Positions 1 to 8,562 of a stretch of DNA of 64,000 bases are shown here, one piece after another; positions within the stretch are counted from its first letter, which is position 1, and every line of letters starts with the position of its first letter. This DNA is from an uncultured bacterium. GTDB lineage: Bacteria; Desulfobacterota; GWC2-55-46. The stretch covers positions 85,083-149,082 of the forward strand of contig CAJPGC010000030.1 of NCBI GenBank assembly GCA_905339405.1, written 5' to 3'. The notes beneath the pieces were generated by a model that was given only the letters and a program-made list of their open reading frames with translations, was not told the origin of the DNA and ran no database searches. The position numbers and the translations under genes were made by a program.

Positions 1-330
1 TCCGGCAAGCTTTTTCCGGTCTACAAATCGATAAGCGGCGTTTCCGCCTACAACAACCTGTGGTACAACAGCCCGGCTTCCGGTTTCGGCGGGGGCGTTA
101 CCCACAACAACAACTGGTTCAAAGACTCGAACGAAGCGAAGATAGCCGAGCCTTCCAAGGAGGTCGGCACGTCCGACCCTTTCAGGAACGCGGCCGCCGG
201 AGACTTCAGGCTCAAGGGAGCGACCCGCGCTGGCGCATCTCTTGGCTCTCCTTTCAACATCGACGCAACAGGGCTTACGCGCGGCCGTGACGGCGTCTGG
301 GACAAGGGAGCGTACGAGTTCACAAGGTAA
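1..330 (+). CDS. C-terminal end of a surface beta-helix / choice-of-anchor Q-like protein (partial)
   Basis: The window starts inside this gene; 109 residues and a TAA stop remain. The tail has the ending usual for right-handed beta-helix or choice-of-anchor Q proteins: 'DFRLKGATRAGASLG', then 'IDATGLTRGRDG' and a final 'DKGAYEFTR'. Such proteins are secreted or cell-surface and often bind or cleave polysaccharide. Its position just upstream of an exopolysaccharide operon fits a lyase or matrix protein, but no catalytic residues are visible in this fragment. No PEP-CTERM or other sorting tail follows the domain. The function is inferred from the C-terminal motif only. Confidence 0.6.
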   Translation, partial: SGKLFPVYKSISGVSAYNNLWYNSPASGFGGGVTHNNNWFKDSNEAKIAEPSKEVGTSDPFRNAAAGDFRLKGATRAGASLGSPFNIDATGLTRGRDGVWDKGAYEFTR

Positions 331-380
331 TAAGCGGCACACATCCGCAAACTGCACCAATCCGCAAAATCGTATCATAT

Positions 381-406
381 GTGCCGGCCCCGTCCGGGGC
401 CGGCAC
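381..406. repeat. Perfect GC-rich inverted repeat (hairpin)
   Basis: An 11-bp perfect stem (GTGCCGGCCCC / GGGGCCGGCAC) with a GTCC loop lies between the first two genes. There is no T-tract directly after it on either strand; on the + strand GCTCATC and then a run of A follows. It could end transcription of the upstream gene weakly, or be a processing or mRNA-stabilising hairpin in the leader of the pyruvyl transferase gene. Confidence 0.6.
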
Positions 407-445
407 GCTCATCAAAAAAAAATCAGGACAACAGAAAACAGGCAA

Positions 446-1762
446 ATGGAACGGCCCGTCAAACATCCGAAGGTGCTCCTTCTTGGCGTATCGTTCAACA
501 CGAGGAACATGGGCGTCGGCGCGCTCGCGGCAGGGGCGGTGAAATGCATCCGCAACTGGCGGCCCGGAGCCGATATCAAGCTACTCGATTATGGGAAAAA
601 GGCCGAAATACACAACATAAACGTCGCCGGGAAAGACGAGCTGATAGAGCTCATCAACCTCAGGTTCTCCAAGAAGCTCTTTCTTCCAAACAACGTCGCG
701 CTCCTTATCGCCCTGGCCGCTATTGCGAAGCTTCTGCCGTTCAAGCCAGTCAAGAAGCTTTTCGTTGACTCAAACGAGTACCTCCGCGAGATATCCACCG
801 CAGACATGGCCGCGTCGGTTGCCGGAGGGGACAGTTTCAGCGACATATACGGGATAGGGAGATTTTTTTACGTCGCCCTCCCCCAAGTCCTCATCCTGCT
901 CATGGGAAAGCCGCTCGTGCAGCTCCCGCAGACCATCGGCCCCTTCACCTCAAAGCTGCCCAGGAGGATAGCCGCGGCGATACTACGACGCTCGTCACTG
1001 ATATACTCGCGCGACTACCCGGGCCTGCTGGAGACGAGGGAGATACTCGGTATAACCGGCAAGAACGAGCGCATAAGGTTCTGCTACGACATGGGCTTCG
1101 TGCTCGACCCGGTTAAACCGGCCGGGCAGCAGGCCGAAAGGGCCGCAGCTGAGCTTCCGGGGTCGATGGAGGCCAACGAGCCGTGCAGGGTCGGGTTAAA
1201 CGTAAGCGGCCTCCTTTACATGGGAGGGTACACGCGGGGCAACATGTTCGGGCTGAAGTCGGATTACAGAGAACTTGTAGCGGGGATAATCGATTTTCTC
1301 ATCACGCGCAAGAAAGCGGATGTCGTTCTGGTGCCGCACGTTTTCGGCGGCCCGGAGACCGAAAGCGACTCCGCCGTATGCGAGCGGCTCTACGCAGAGC
1401 TCAAGCCCAGGTACGGCGAGCGGCTCTCTTTTCTTTCCGGCGTCTACGACCAGGGCGAGATAAAGCACATGATAGGGACTTGCGACTTTTTCATAGGCTC
1501 GAGGATGCATGCCTGCATCGCCGCGCTTTCGCAATGCATCCCTTCCGTGCCTGTCGCATACAGCCGTAAGTTCATCGGGGTCATGGAATCCATCGGGGTC
1601 GCCTCTTACGTTGCCGACCCGTGCACGCTGGACCCCGGCGCGGTACTGGACATAATCGACAAGGCTTTCGAAGACAGGGCCGCGATAGCGGAAAAACTCA
1701 GGGCGCAGATGCCCGGCGTAAAGGAGAAGATACTCGGCCTGTTCCGTGAAATCCATGAATGA
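446..1762 (+). CDS. Polysaccharide pyruvyl transferase family protein
   Basis: 438 residues. Members of this family (WcaK/CsaB-like) move a pyruvyl group from phosphoenolpyruvate to a sugar, forming pyruvate ketals on exopolysaccharides or wall polymers. The Rossmann-like N-terminal half contains 'NMGVGALAAG' near residue 21 and 'GGDSFSDIYG' near residue 117. The C-terminal half has 'FIGSRMHACIAALS', the family's conserved SRMHA-type motif, followed by 'VPVAYSRKF'. The reading frame is open further upstream to about 242, but that stretch overlaps the preceding gene, so the ATG at 446 is preferred although its Shine-Dalgarno sequence is weak. The stop overlaps a start-like ATG of the next gene. 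It is the first gene of the polysaccharide operon. Confidence 0.88.
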   Translation: MERPVKHPKVLLLGVSFNTRNMGVGALAAGAVKCIRNWRPGADIKLLDYGKKAEIHNINVAGKDELIELINLRFSKKLFLPNNVALLIALAAIAKLLPFKPVKKLFVDSNEYLREISTADMAASVAGGDSFSDIYGIGRFFYVALPQVLILLMGKPLVQLPQTIGPFTSKLPRRIAAAILRRSSLIYSRDYPGLLETREILGITGKNERIRFCYDMGFVLDPVKPAGQQAERAAAELPGSMEANEPCRVGLNVSGLLYMGGYTRGNMFGLKSDYRELVAGIIDFLITRKKADVVLVPHVFGGPETESDSAVCERLYAELKPRYGERLSFLSGVYDQGEIKHMIGTCDFFIGSRMHACIAALSQCIPSVPVAYSRKFIGVMESIGVASYVADPCTLDPGAVLDIIDKAFEDRAAIAEKLRAQMPGVKEKILGLFREIHE

Positions 1763-1776
1763 TTTTCGGAGGGACG

Positions 1777-3012
1777 ATGAAAAAAAAACGTGTAGCTTTC
1801 GTGACGAACCCGCTTGACTCGGGGTTCAGGAGCTCCATCAGCATTGTTACGCTCGAGCTGGCGAAAAGACTCACGGCGGATTATGACGTTACGGTCTACG
1901 CTGGAAAAGGGAAGGAAGAGAGGGCCGCGCCTCCAGGCATCAAAATAAGGCGGCTTCCGTCTCACATCGACCAGGACTTGAGGAGGCTAACGGGAAAGCT
2001 CGCACCTCTTTACAGCTTGCGAAAGCCTTTTTTCAGCTCGCCGCTGTATTATCCTCTGTACATGACGAGGCTCGCGCTGGACATCAGGAAATGCGGCTTC
2101 GACATCGTCCACCTTCACAACTTCACGCAATTCATACCGGTCATAAGGGCATTGAACCCGGGCCTGAAGATAGTCCTCCACATGCACAGCGAATGGCTCA
2201 CCCAGCTCGACAGGAAAACGATGCGCCAACGCATTAAAAACGCGGACCTGGTCTTGAACTGCAGCGAGTTCATCACCTCAAGGACGCGCGCCGCCTTCCC
2301 TGAGGCCGCAACTAAATGCAAGACGCTGTACAACGGCGTCGACGTTGGAAACTTCTCAACGCCTCTCTCGACTGAGACAGCGGAACGAAAAAAACAGACG
2401 CTACTATGCGTCGGCAGGATAACGCCCGAAAAGGGGCTCCACGTCGTAATAGAGGCCTTCAATTCCCTTGGCGCGAAGTACCCTGACCTGGAGCTCTGCC
2501 TGGTAGGCCAGGAGAGGATAACTCCGAAAGAATTCCTCATAGAGCTGAGCGACGACGAGAGGGTCAGGTCTTTGAAGGCCTTTTATCCGGGCAGCTACAA
2601 GAAAAAGATAATGGAGAGCCTTGTCCCTGCTCTTTCAGCGAGGGTCAATTTTTTCGGACACGTCAGCCACCCTGAGATGGTCTCGAAGTACTCAGAAGCC
2701 ACGATATTCATTAACGCCTCTTATTACGAGTCGTTCGGCATACCGGTGGCCGAGGCAATGGCCTGCGGCCTCCCGGTTGTGGCCTCAAGGGCCGGTGGCG
2801 TGCCGGAGATCGTCGAAAACGGTCTTTCGGGCCTGCTTGTCGAGCCGGGAAACGCCGGAGACCTCGCCTCCGCGGTCTCGGAGCTTCTGGAAAACAGGAA
2901 CGAGAGGGAATCGTTAGCCCGCGCAGGACGCGAACGCATAAGCGAGCATTTCAATTGGGACACCATAGCGGGGGAACTATCAAATTCATACAGCGGTATG
3001 TACAGGTCTTGA
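1777..3012 (+). CDS. Glycosyltransferase family 4 (GT-B fold)
   Basis: 411 residues. A retaining glycosyltransferase that should add a sugar from a nucleotide donor to a lipid-linked glycan on the cytoplasmic face. The N-terminal acceptor domain begins 'KKKRVAFVTNPLDSGF'. The C-terminal donor domain contains 'LLCVGRITPEKGLHVVIEAF' and the E-x7-E motif in 'YESFGIPVAEAMACGLPV', then 'GGVPEIVENGLSGLLVEPG'. An in-frame ATG at 1759 overlaps the previous stop, but GGAGGG at 1768-1773 sits correctly before the ATG at 1777, so that start is chosen. The sugar specificity cannot be read from the sequence. Confidence 0.92.
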   Translation: MKKKRVAFVTNPLDSGFRSSISIVTLELAKRLTADYDVTVYAGKGKEERAAPPGIKIRRLPSHIDQDLRRLTGKLAPLYSLRKPFFSSPLYYPLYMTRLALDIRKCGFDIVHLHNFTQFIPVIRALNPGLKIVLHMHSEWLTQLDRKTMRQRIKNADLVLNCSEFITSRTRAAFPEAATKCKTLYNGVDVGNFSTPLSTETAERKKQTLLCVGRITPEKGLHVVIEAFNSLGAKYPDLELCLVGQERITPKEFLIELSDDERVRSLKAFYPGSYKKKIMESLVPALSARVNFFGHVSHPEMVSKYSEATIFINASYYESFGIPVAEAMACGLPVVASRAGGVPEIVENGLSGLLVEPGNAGDLASAVSELLENRNERESLARAGRERISEHFNWDTIAGELSNSYSGMYRS

Positions 3013-3040
3013 AAGATGCTAGATGCGCGGCGCATCCCTT

Positions 3041-4495
3041 ATGAAACGTTCCGAAATAAAACAGAAGGTCGTAAGAGGGAGCGCGTGGACGCTTTTCGCC
3101 AATGTCTCATCCCAGGCGATATCCTTCCTCGTGACCGTGGTGCTCGCAAGGCTCCTGACCCCGGGGGATTTCGGCGTGGTGGCCATCTCGGCGGTCTTCA
3201 TCGGGGTCATCACGCTCTTCCAGGACGTCGGCATGGGCGCGGCGCTCATCCAGAGGAAAGAGATCGACGACGATTACCTGTCGACCTCTTTCAGCGTAAG
3301 CCTGCTGGCAGGCGCGGCCCTCGCGGGCCTCGTAGCGGCCATCTCCCCGCTTGTGGCCGCGTTCTACGGCGAGGCGGTTCTCCGTGACATACTGCTCGTC
3401 TCTTCGCTCGGGTTTCTCTTGAGCCCCTTTACCTCCATACACACTTCGATCCTTTCGAAGGGTCTGGAGTTCAAAAAGGTCGCTCTCATACAGCTAGGGA
3501 CGCAGGCCGTCTCAGGTTCTATATCAGTCGGACTTGCCCTTTCAGGCTACGGCCTCTGGAGCATGGTGCTGGGGAAGATACTCTCCCAGCCGCTCCTCAT
3601 ACCGGTCGTATGGTCGGTAGTCAAATGGAGGCCCAGGCTCAAGGTCGTAAGGAAGTGCTTTACAGACCTGTTCGGCTTCTCGTCGCACCTTCTGGGGTTC
3701 AACCTCCTGAACTTCTTCGCCAGGAGCCTCGACAACCTCATAATCGGCAAATACCTCGGCCCCCAGGCTCTCGGGTACTACTCGGTTGCGTACAACCTGA
3801 TGCTCAAGCCCCTGCAGCTCATCTCATGGTCCATAGGTAAGGTCCTTTTCCCGGTCTTCTCGAGCATACAGGACGACCCGGCGCAGACGCGGGCCGTGTA
3901 CCTGAAGATAATAAAATCGATCTCTCTCATCACTTTCCCCATGATGACCGGGCTTTTCATGGTCGCCGAAGAGTTCATACTGTCAGTCTACGGCGACACC
4001 TGGAGGCCCGCGATACTGCCCTTGAAGCTCCTTTGCGCGGTCGGGGCCATACAGTCGATAGGCACGACAGCCGGGGTCATCTTCAATTCACAGGGCAGGT
4101 CCGACCTCAACCTCAAAGTCGGGTCGGTCTCTGCCACAGCTATAGTGATCGGCTTCATCATTGGCATCAACTGGGGCGTCATAGGGCTCATAACAGCCTA
4201 TATCGCGGTGTCGCTCCCGATATTCTTCCTCGGGCAGTTCTACGCGAACAGACTCATCGGCCTTAAGATGGGTGAGCTGCTTTCGGCCCTGGTCCCTGCG
4301 GCCGCCTGTTCCGTATTCATGGTCGCGGTCCTCGCGGCCTTCAGGTACATGAGCGGTTCCTTGAGGTTCGAAGTCGCAACAGCCCTTGTCCTCCTCATAC
4401 TCGTCGGAGCGTCTTCCTACATACTTTTCGCCGCAAAAGTCTTCAAGGTCGACGAGGTGAACGAGGCCCTTCAGATGGTCAAAAGGAAACTATGA
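3041..4495 (+). CDS. Wzx-like polysaccharide flippase (MOP superfamily)
   Basis: 484 residues, almost entirely hydrophobic, with about 12-14 membrane spans. The N-terminus 'VVRGSAWTLFANVSSQ' followed by 'LARLLTPGDFGVVAI' is typical of lipopolysaccharide/EPS repeat-unit translocases of the RfbX/Wzx/TuaB type in the MOP superfamily. The expected role is flipping undecaprenyl-linked oligosaccharide across the inner membrane. An in-frame ATG at 3023 would add six residues; neither start has a clear ribosome site, and homologues usually begin close to the chosen one. The 3' end overlaps the next gene by ATGA, which indicates translational coupling. Confidence 0.92.
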   Translation: MKRSEIKQKVVRGSAWTLFANVSSQAISFLVTVVLARLLTPGDFGVVAISAVFIGVITLFQDVGMGAALIQRKEIDDDYLSTSFSVSLLAGAALAGLVAAISPLVAAFYGEAVLRDILLVSSLGFLLSPFTSIHTSILSKGLEFKKVALIQLGTQAVSGSISVGLALSGYGLWSMVLGKILSQPLLIPVVWSVVKWRPRLKVVRKCFTDLFGFSSHLLGFNLLNFFARSLDNLIIGKYLGPQALGYYSVAYNLMLKPLQLISWSIGKVLFPVFSSIQDDPAQTRAVYLKIIKSISLITFPMMTGLFMVAEEFILSVYGDTWRPAILPLKLLCAVGAIQSIGTTAGVIFNSQGRSDLNLKVGSVSATAIVIGFIIGINWGVIGLITAYIAVSLPIFFLGQFYANRLIGLKMGELLSALVPAAACSVFMVAVLAAFRYMSGSLRFEVATALVLLILVGASSYILFAAKVFKVDEVNEALQMVKRKL

Positions 4496-5331
4496 AGATA
4501 AAAATACTGATGATAACGCACAACAGGCCGCAGTACACCGCCCTTTCACTCACAAGGCTGACTGAAACAGTACCTGATAACGCGAAAATTACCGTCTGGG
4601 ACAACGCTTCCTCGGAAGAGACCCTCACGGTACTCAAACGGTTCGAGCGCCACCCTTCCGTCGAGCGGGTCATCTACAACAGGACAAACGACAAGCTCTG
4701 GGGCCCGACGAACTGGTTCTGGAAGAACTCGAAAGACGCTGACCTCCTCAGCAAGATAGACGACGACTGCCTGATGCCTGCAAGGTGGGCCGAAAAGCTC
4801 CAGGAAGCGCATGGTGACATCCCTGAAGCAGGAATCATCGGCTGCTGGAGGTTCATGCCCGAGGACATGAACAATTCAAAGGCCGCGAAAAAAATACAGG
4901 CGTTCGGCCGTCATATGCTCCTCAGAAACTGCTGGGTCGAGGGGTCGGGCTATCTCCTCAAGAGAAAGCTCATAGAGGAGATAGGCCTTCTCCGGCCGAA
5001 AGAGACTTTTACGACGTGGTGCCTGAGGGCCGCCGCTCGGGGATACATAAACGGGTGGTATTACCCTTTCATGTACCAGGAGCACATGGACGATCCCAGG
5101 GCCGAGCACACCGGTATAAAGACCGACGAAGACCTGATGAAGTACCTTCCTCTGTCAGCCGCCCAGAACGGGATAAAAACAAAAGACGACTGGGTGGCGA
5201 AACTGAAATCGAGCGCGGCGCGGCTGCAGGAGTATTCCCTGGACCCGTACGATTTCATCGGCGTCAAGCCAAAGCTCAAAAGAAGGCTGCTGAGGCTCCT
5301 CGGAATAACCTACTTCCCCAAGGCCAGATGA
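4492..5331 (+). CDS. Glycosyltransferase family 2 (GT-A fold)
   Basis: 279 residues. The first strand 'ILMITHNRPQYTALSL' and 'ITVWDNASSEETL' form the nucleotide-sugar binding fold of family 2 inverting transferases. 'SKIDDDCLMPARW' supplies the aspartates that bind divalent metal and donor. Its ATG overlaps the flippase stop, and its own stop is overlapped by the next ATG, so it is firmly inside the operon. The tail has no membrane segment, so it is probably a peripheral enzyme working on lipid-linked sugar. Donor and acceptor are unknown. Confidence 0.87.
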   Translation: MKIKILMITHNRPQYTALSLTRLTETVPDNAKITVWDNASSEETLTVLKRFERHPSVERVIYNRTNDKLWGPTNWFWKNSKDADLLSKIDDDCLMPARWAEKLQEAHGDIPEAGIIGCWRFMPEDMNNSKAAKKIQAFGRHMLLRNCWVEGSGYLLKRKLIEEIGLLRPKETFTTWCLRAAARGYINGWYYPFMYQEHMDDPRAEHTGIKTDEDLMKYLPLSAAQNGIKTKDDWVAKLKSSAARLQEYSLDPYDFIGVKPKLKRRLLRLLGITYFPKAR

Positions 5332-6602
5332 GATTCGAAAACGTGAACGATATAGCCGCGTGGAGGCTGTGCCTGGGCTGCGGTGCCTGCGCGTGGGCTT
5401 GCGAAAACAAGGCTGTCAACCTCATCGACGTAACTGACGACGGCATAAGGCCGTCCGTCGGCGAAAGCTGCCAGGGATGCGGCCGCTGCGTGGAGGTCTG
5501 CCCCGGGGCCGACACTTCACACGGAAAATGGGCCGAAGGCGTAGACCCGGAGCTTTCATCTTCCTGGGGCCCTGTGTTCGAGGTCTGGGAAGGACACGCA
5601 GCAGACCCGGAAGTAAGGTTCAAGGGCTCTTCAGGCGGCGCGGCCACCGCGCTTGCCCTTTACTGCCTGGAAAAAGAAGGGCTCTACGGAGCCGTCCACG
5701 CGGGAGCCGACAAGGACGAGCCATGGAAGAACAAAACCCAGCTCAGCAAAAGCCGCGAAGAGCTGCTCGGCAAATCCGGCTCAAGATACTCACCTGCCTC
5801 TCCCTGCGACGGGCTCGGCATAATGGAGGCGGCGCCCTCACCCAGCGTCTTCATCGGGAAGCCCTGCGACGTAGCAGGCCTCAGGAAGGCACAGGCCATA
5901 AGCGCCGAGCTCGACAGCAGGACGGCCCTGGCGATTAGCATATTCTGCGCGGGCACGCCCTCGACTAAAGGCACGATCGACCTGCTGGCGCGATTCCGGA
6001 AAGAACCCTCTGAGATAGAATCGCTTAGATACAGAGGGAACGGCTGGCCCGGCAACTGGACTGCCGAATCGAGCGCCGGGACCTCAAGCATACCGTACAA
6101 AACAGCCTGGAGCTTCCTGCAAAGGTATCGCCCGCTCCGATGTCAACTTTGCCCCGATGGCACCGGCGAGTTCGCTGACATATCATGCGGCGACCCCTGG
6201 TACAGGGAGATAACGCCCGGGGAGCCCGGCCTTTCGCTCATCCTGGCGAGAACGGATAAAGGCAGGCGGGTTCTCAAGGCTGCCGCGGAGGCAGGCTATC
6301 TTAAGATAAAAAAAATCGACTCCAGCCTCCTTGAAAAATCCCAGGCGAACCTGCTGGCAAAAAGAAGGGCCATCTGGGGAAGGCTGCTTGGTTTGAGGCT
6401 TCTTCTGGCCCCTGTCCCCACTCTCAGCGGCTTCAGCCTCTTTGAAAACTGGAAGGGCCTCAGCGCCTACGAAAAACTGAGGAGCGTCGCAGGCACCCTG
6501 AGACGCGCGCTAAGGCGGGAGTATTACAGGAGGTCCAGGTCATTCCCTGTCCGCGCCGTCCTAAGGGACATCTCAATCATCCGAAAGCGAGGAGCAATAT
6601 GA
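5328..6602 (+). CDS. FrhB/FdhB-like iron-sulfur protein of polysaccharide clusters
   Basis: 424 residues. Two ferredoxin-like clusters lie at the N-terminus: C15-x2-C18-x2-C21-x3-C25 and C48-x2-C51-x2-C54-x3-C58, enough for two 4Fe-4S centres. They are followed by the coenzyme F420 hydrogenase/dehydrogenase beta-subunit fold, seen in 'GSSGGAATALALYCLEKEG', 'VFIGKPCDVAGLRKAQ' and 'CGDPWYREITPGEPGLSL'. Members in EPS loci often sit beside pyruvyl transferases and glycosyltransferases; their reaction is not established, and a flavin-dependent sugar reduction is only a guess. The frame is open far upstream over the previous gene, but ATG 5328 overlaps that stop by four bases (ATGA) and places the first cysteine cluster normally. 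Confidence 0.82.
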   Translation: MRFENVNDIAAWRLCLGCGACAWACENKAVNLIDVTDDGIRPSVGESCQGCGRCVEVCPGADTSHGKWAEGVDPELSSSWGPVFEVWEGHAADPEVRFKGSSGGAATALALYCLEKEGLYGAVHAGADKDEPWKNKTQLSKSREELLGKSGSRYSPASPCDGLGIMEAAPSPSVFIGKPCDVAGLRKAQAISAELDSRTALAISIFCAGTPSTKGTIDLLARFRKEPSEIESLRYRGNGWPGNWTAESSAGTSSIPYKTAWSFLQRYRPLRCQLCPDGTGEFADISCGDPWYREITPGEPGLSLILARTDKGRRVLKAAAEAGYLKIKKIDSSLLEKSQANLLAKRRAIWGRLLGLRLLLAPVPTLSGFSLFENWKGLSAYEKLRSVAGTLRRALRREYYRRSRSFPVRAVLRDISIIRKRGAI

Positions 6603-7741
6603 AAACAGAAAAGCTTTTCAAGACGCCGCTGACGCCCGCGCAGATATCCAACAGCGAGCTTAACCTCAGGGAGTTCAAAGAAGGCAGGACCGAGCTTGCG
6701 TCCAGCCCCAGGAGGATAGTATTCGAGCTTACGAACAGGTGCAACTTCCAGTGCATCATGTGCGGACGCGAGGCCGTCAACTTCAAGACGAAAGACCTCC
6801 CGGTAGACGTGGTGAAGGCCTGCGAGCCGTTCTACGGACAAACAGAAGAAGTCACCCTTCACGGCTGGGGAGAAGGCACGCTCCACCCGAAGACAGCCGA
6901 GGTCCTCGAGTACCTCAACTCGTTCCCCATGCTCAGAAAGTATTTCGTCACCAACGGGTCGACCATGCCGCGCATAATGGGGCCGATATTCGCCCACCAC
7001 GTCGACCTCGTCGCTGTCTCTCTCGACGGGGCCACGCCCGAGACTAACAACGGGATAAGAAAAGGCGGGGACTTCAACCGCGAGGTCGCCTCGATAAGGC
7101 TGCTTATGGAGGAGAAGGCGAAGCGCGGCGCTAACTACCCCTACGTGAACCTCGTCTTCACGGCGATGGCGCGGAACATCCACGAGCTCCCCAAGATGGT
7201 CGAGCTCGCCAGGGAACTCGGCCTCCCAGAGGTCAAGGTAGTCTATCTGACCATCTTCAACGAAGCGCTCGCAGCCGAATCGCTCGTCGACAGACAGCAG
7301 CTCGTCATGGAACACTTTGGCAAGGCAATGGAGCTTGCTGAAAAATACGGCATAAACCTGAAACTTCCGGAGATACAGGGTGCCGGGGAGGCAGGCCTGA
7401 TGAAGCACAAGACCTGCCCTTTCCCCTGGCGTGACCTTTACATCGGCAGCGACGGGTACGTGCGCCCCTGCCAGTCGTCTGCGGACAAGCTCCTTCACAT
7501 CGGCGGCTACGGCAGCTTCGAGGCGGTCTGGAACTCGGAACCCATGCAGAAAATGAGGTCGACCGTTAACGACCCTGAAGCGATGCCCGCCGGTTGCGCG
7601 AACTGCTATCACAGCAGCTGCGCCAACTGGAACCTTTCGACGAGCTTCGTGCAGCTCGGGAAGAAATTCGCTCCGGACTGGATGGCGGACAAGGGGAAAG
7701 CCGCGGCAGCTGTCGAGACATTGAAGGCCGCTGTTGAATAG
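6599..7741 (+). CDS. Radical SAM/SPASM domain protein
   Basis: 380 residues. The radical SAM motif is C48-x3-C52-x2-C55 ('ELTNRCNFQCIMCGR'), which binds the 4Fe-4S cluster that cleaves S-adenosylmethionine. A SPASM-type C-terminal domain begins near 'HKTCPFPWRDLYIGSDG' and continues with 'VRPCQSS' and 'GCANCYHSSCANW', giving cysteines for one or two auxiliary clusters. 'SLDGATPETNNGIRKG' is a usual radical SAM strand. It overlaps the FrhB-like gene by ATGA, so the two iron-sulfur proteins are likely made together and may act in sequence on a sugar or lipid carrier. No peptide precursor gene lies nearby, which argues against a RiPP role. Confidence 0.87.
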   Translation: MKTEKLFKTPLTPAQISNSELNLREFKEGRTELASSPRRIVFELTNRCNFQCIMCGREAVNFKTKDLPVDVVKACEPFYGQTEEVTLHGWGEGTLHPKTAEVLEYLNSFPMLRKYFVTNGSTMPRIMGPIFAHHVDLVAVSLDGATPETNNGIRKGGDFNREVASIRLLMEEKAKRGANYPYVNLVFTAMARNIHELPKMVELARELGLPEVKVVYLTIFNEALAAESLVDRQQLVMEHFGKAMELAEKYGINLKLPEIQGAGEAGLMKHKTCPFPWRDLYIGSDGYVRPCQSSADKLLHIGGYGSFEAVWNSEPMQKMRSTVNDPEAMPAGCANCYHSSCANWNLSTSFVQLGKKFAPDWMADKGKAAAAVETLKAAVE

Positions 7742-7774
7742 ACGGCTGGAAAAAAGAGCAAAGGAGACAAAGCC

Positions 7775-8542
7775 ATGAAGGTCGGCATACTCGCGGGCGG
7801 CTTCGGCTCAAGGCTCGCCGAGGAGACGGAGATAAAGCCAAAGCCGATGGTGGAGATAGGCAACAGGCCCATGCTCTGGCACATAATGATGTACTACGCC
7901 GCGTACGGCTTCAGCGACTTCGTAGTGGCGCTCGGGTACAAGGGCGGATACATAAAGAGCTGGATGAAGGACTACTGCGCCATGAACAGCAACATGACCG
8001 TAAAGCTCGGGACCGGCGAAGTCATTCTCAAAAAAGGCGACCTCCCCGACTGGACGGTCGACCTCGTCGACACCGGCCCCTCCACCATGACCGGCGGCCG
8101 CATTAAAAGACTCAAGCCCTGGCTCGGGGAAGAGACTTTCATGCTGACGTGGGGCGACGGGGTATCGGACGTCGACCTCGACGACCTGCTCTCTTTCCAC
8201 AGGTCCCACGGCAAGCTCGCTACTCTTACGGCAGTAAGGCCGCCAGCGAGGTTCGGCCACCTCAAGATGAAAGAAAACAGCGTCACCGAGTTCTCCGAGA
8301 AGCCGCAGACAGCCGAGGGATGGATAAACGGGGCCTTCTTCGTGCTCGAGCCCGAAGTCTTCGACTACATCGACGGCGACGAGACGCAGTTCGAAAAAGA
8401 GCCGCTCGAGGGCCTTGCAAGAGACGGACAGCTCATGGCGTATACACATAACTCATTCTGGCAGTGCATGGACACGCTCCGTGACAAAAGGCTCCTGGAG
8501 AAGCTCTGGGAAAGCGGAAAAGCGCCGTGGAAGAGGTGGTAA
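7775..8542 (+). CDS. rfbF: Glucose-1-phosphate cytidylyltransferase
   Basis: 255 residues, the normal family length. It joins CTP and glucose-1-phosphate to make CDP-glucose and pyrophosphate, the first step to CDP-linked deoxy and branched sugars. The signature '[20 protein letters not shown]' is at the N-terminus, '[15 protein letters not shown]' follows, and '[16 protein letters not shown]' holds the metal-binding aspartate. AAGGAGAC ends shortly before the ATG. The next enzyme in the usual pathway, CDP-glucose 4,6-dehydratase, is absent from the window and should be elsewhere. Three C-methyltransferase-like genes follow directly. Confidence 0.93.
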   Translation: MKVGILAGGFGSRLAEETEIKPKPMVEIGNRPMLWHIMMYYAAYGFSDFVVALGYKGGYIKSWMKDYCAMNSNMTVKLGTGEVILKKGDLPDWTVDLVDTGPSTMTGGRIKRLKPWLGEETFMLTWGDGVSDVDLDDLLSFHRSHGKLATLTAVRPPARFGHLKMKENSVTEFSEKPQTAEGWINGAFFVLEPEVFDYIDGDETQFEKEPLEGLARDGQLMAYTHNSFWQCMDTLRDKRLLEKLWESGKAPWKRW

Positions 8543-8562
8543 ATCAAAAGAAGGAGAAGGAG

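Noticed and set aside
381..406. Strong hairpin considered as a Rho-independent terminator
   Set aside because: No T-run follows on either strand, so it is listed only as an inverted repeat.
6524..7612. 362-codon open frame opposite the radical SAM gene
   Set aside because: The + strand protein has a complete radical SAM motif; the antisense frame shows no family features.
5328..7741. Considered as a RiPP-maturation pair because of the radical SAM/SPASM protein
   Set aside because: No short precursor peptide gene lies nearby, and all surrounding genes belong to polysaccharide synthesis.
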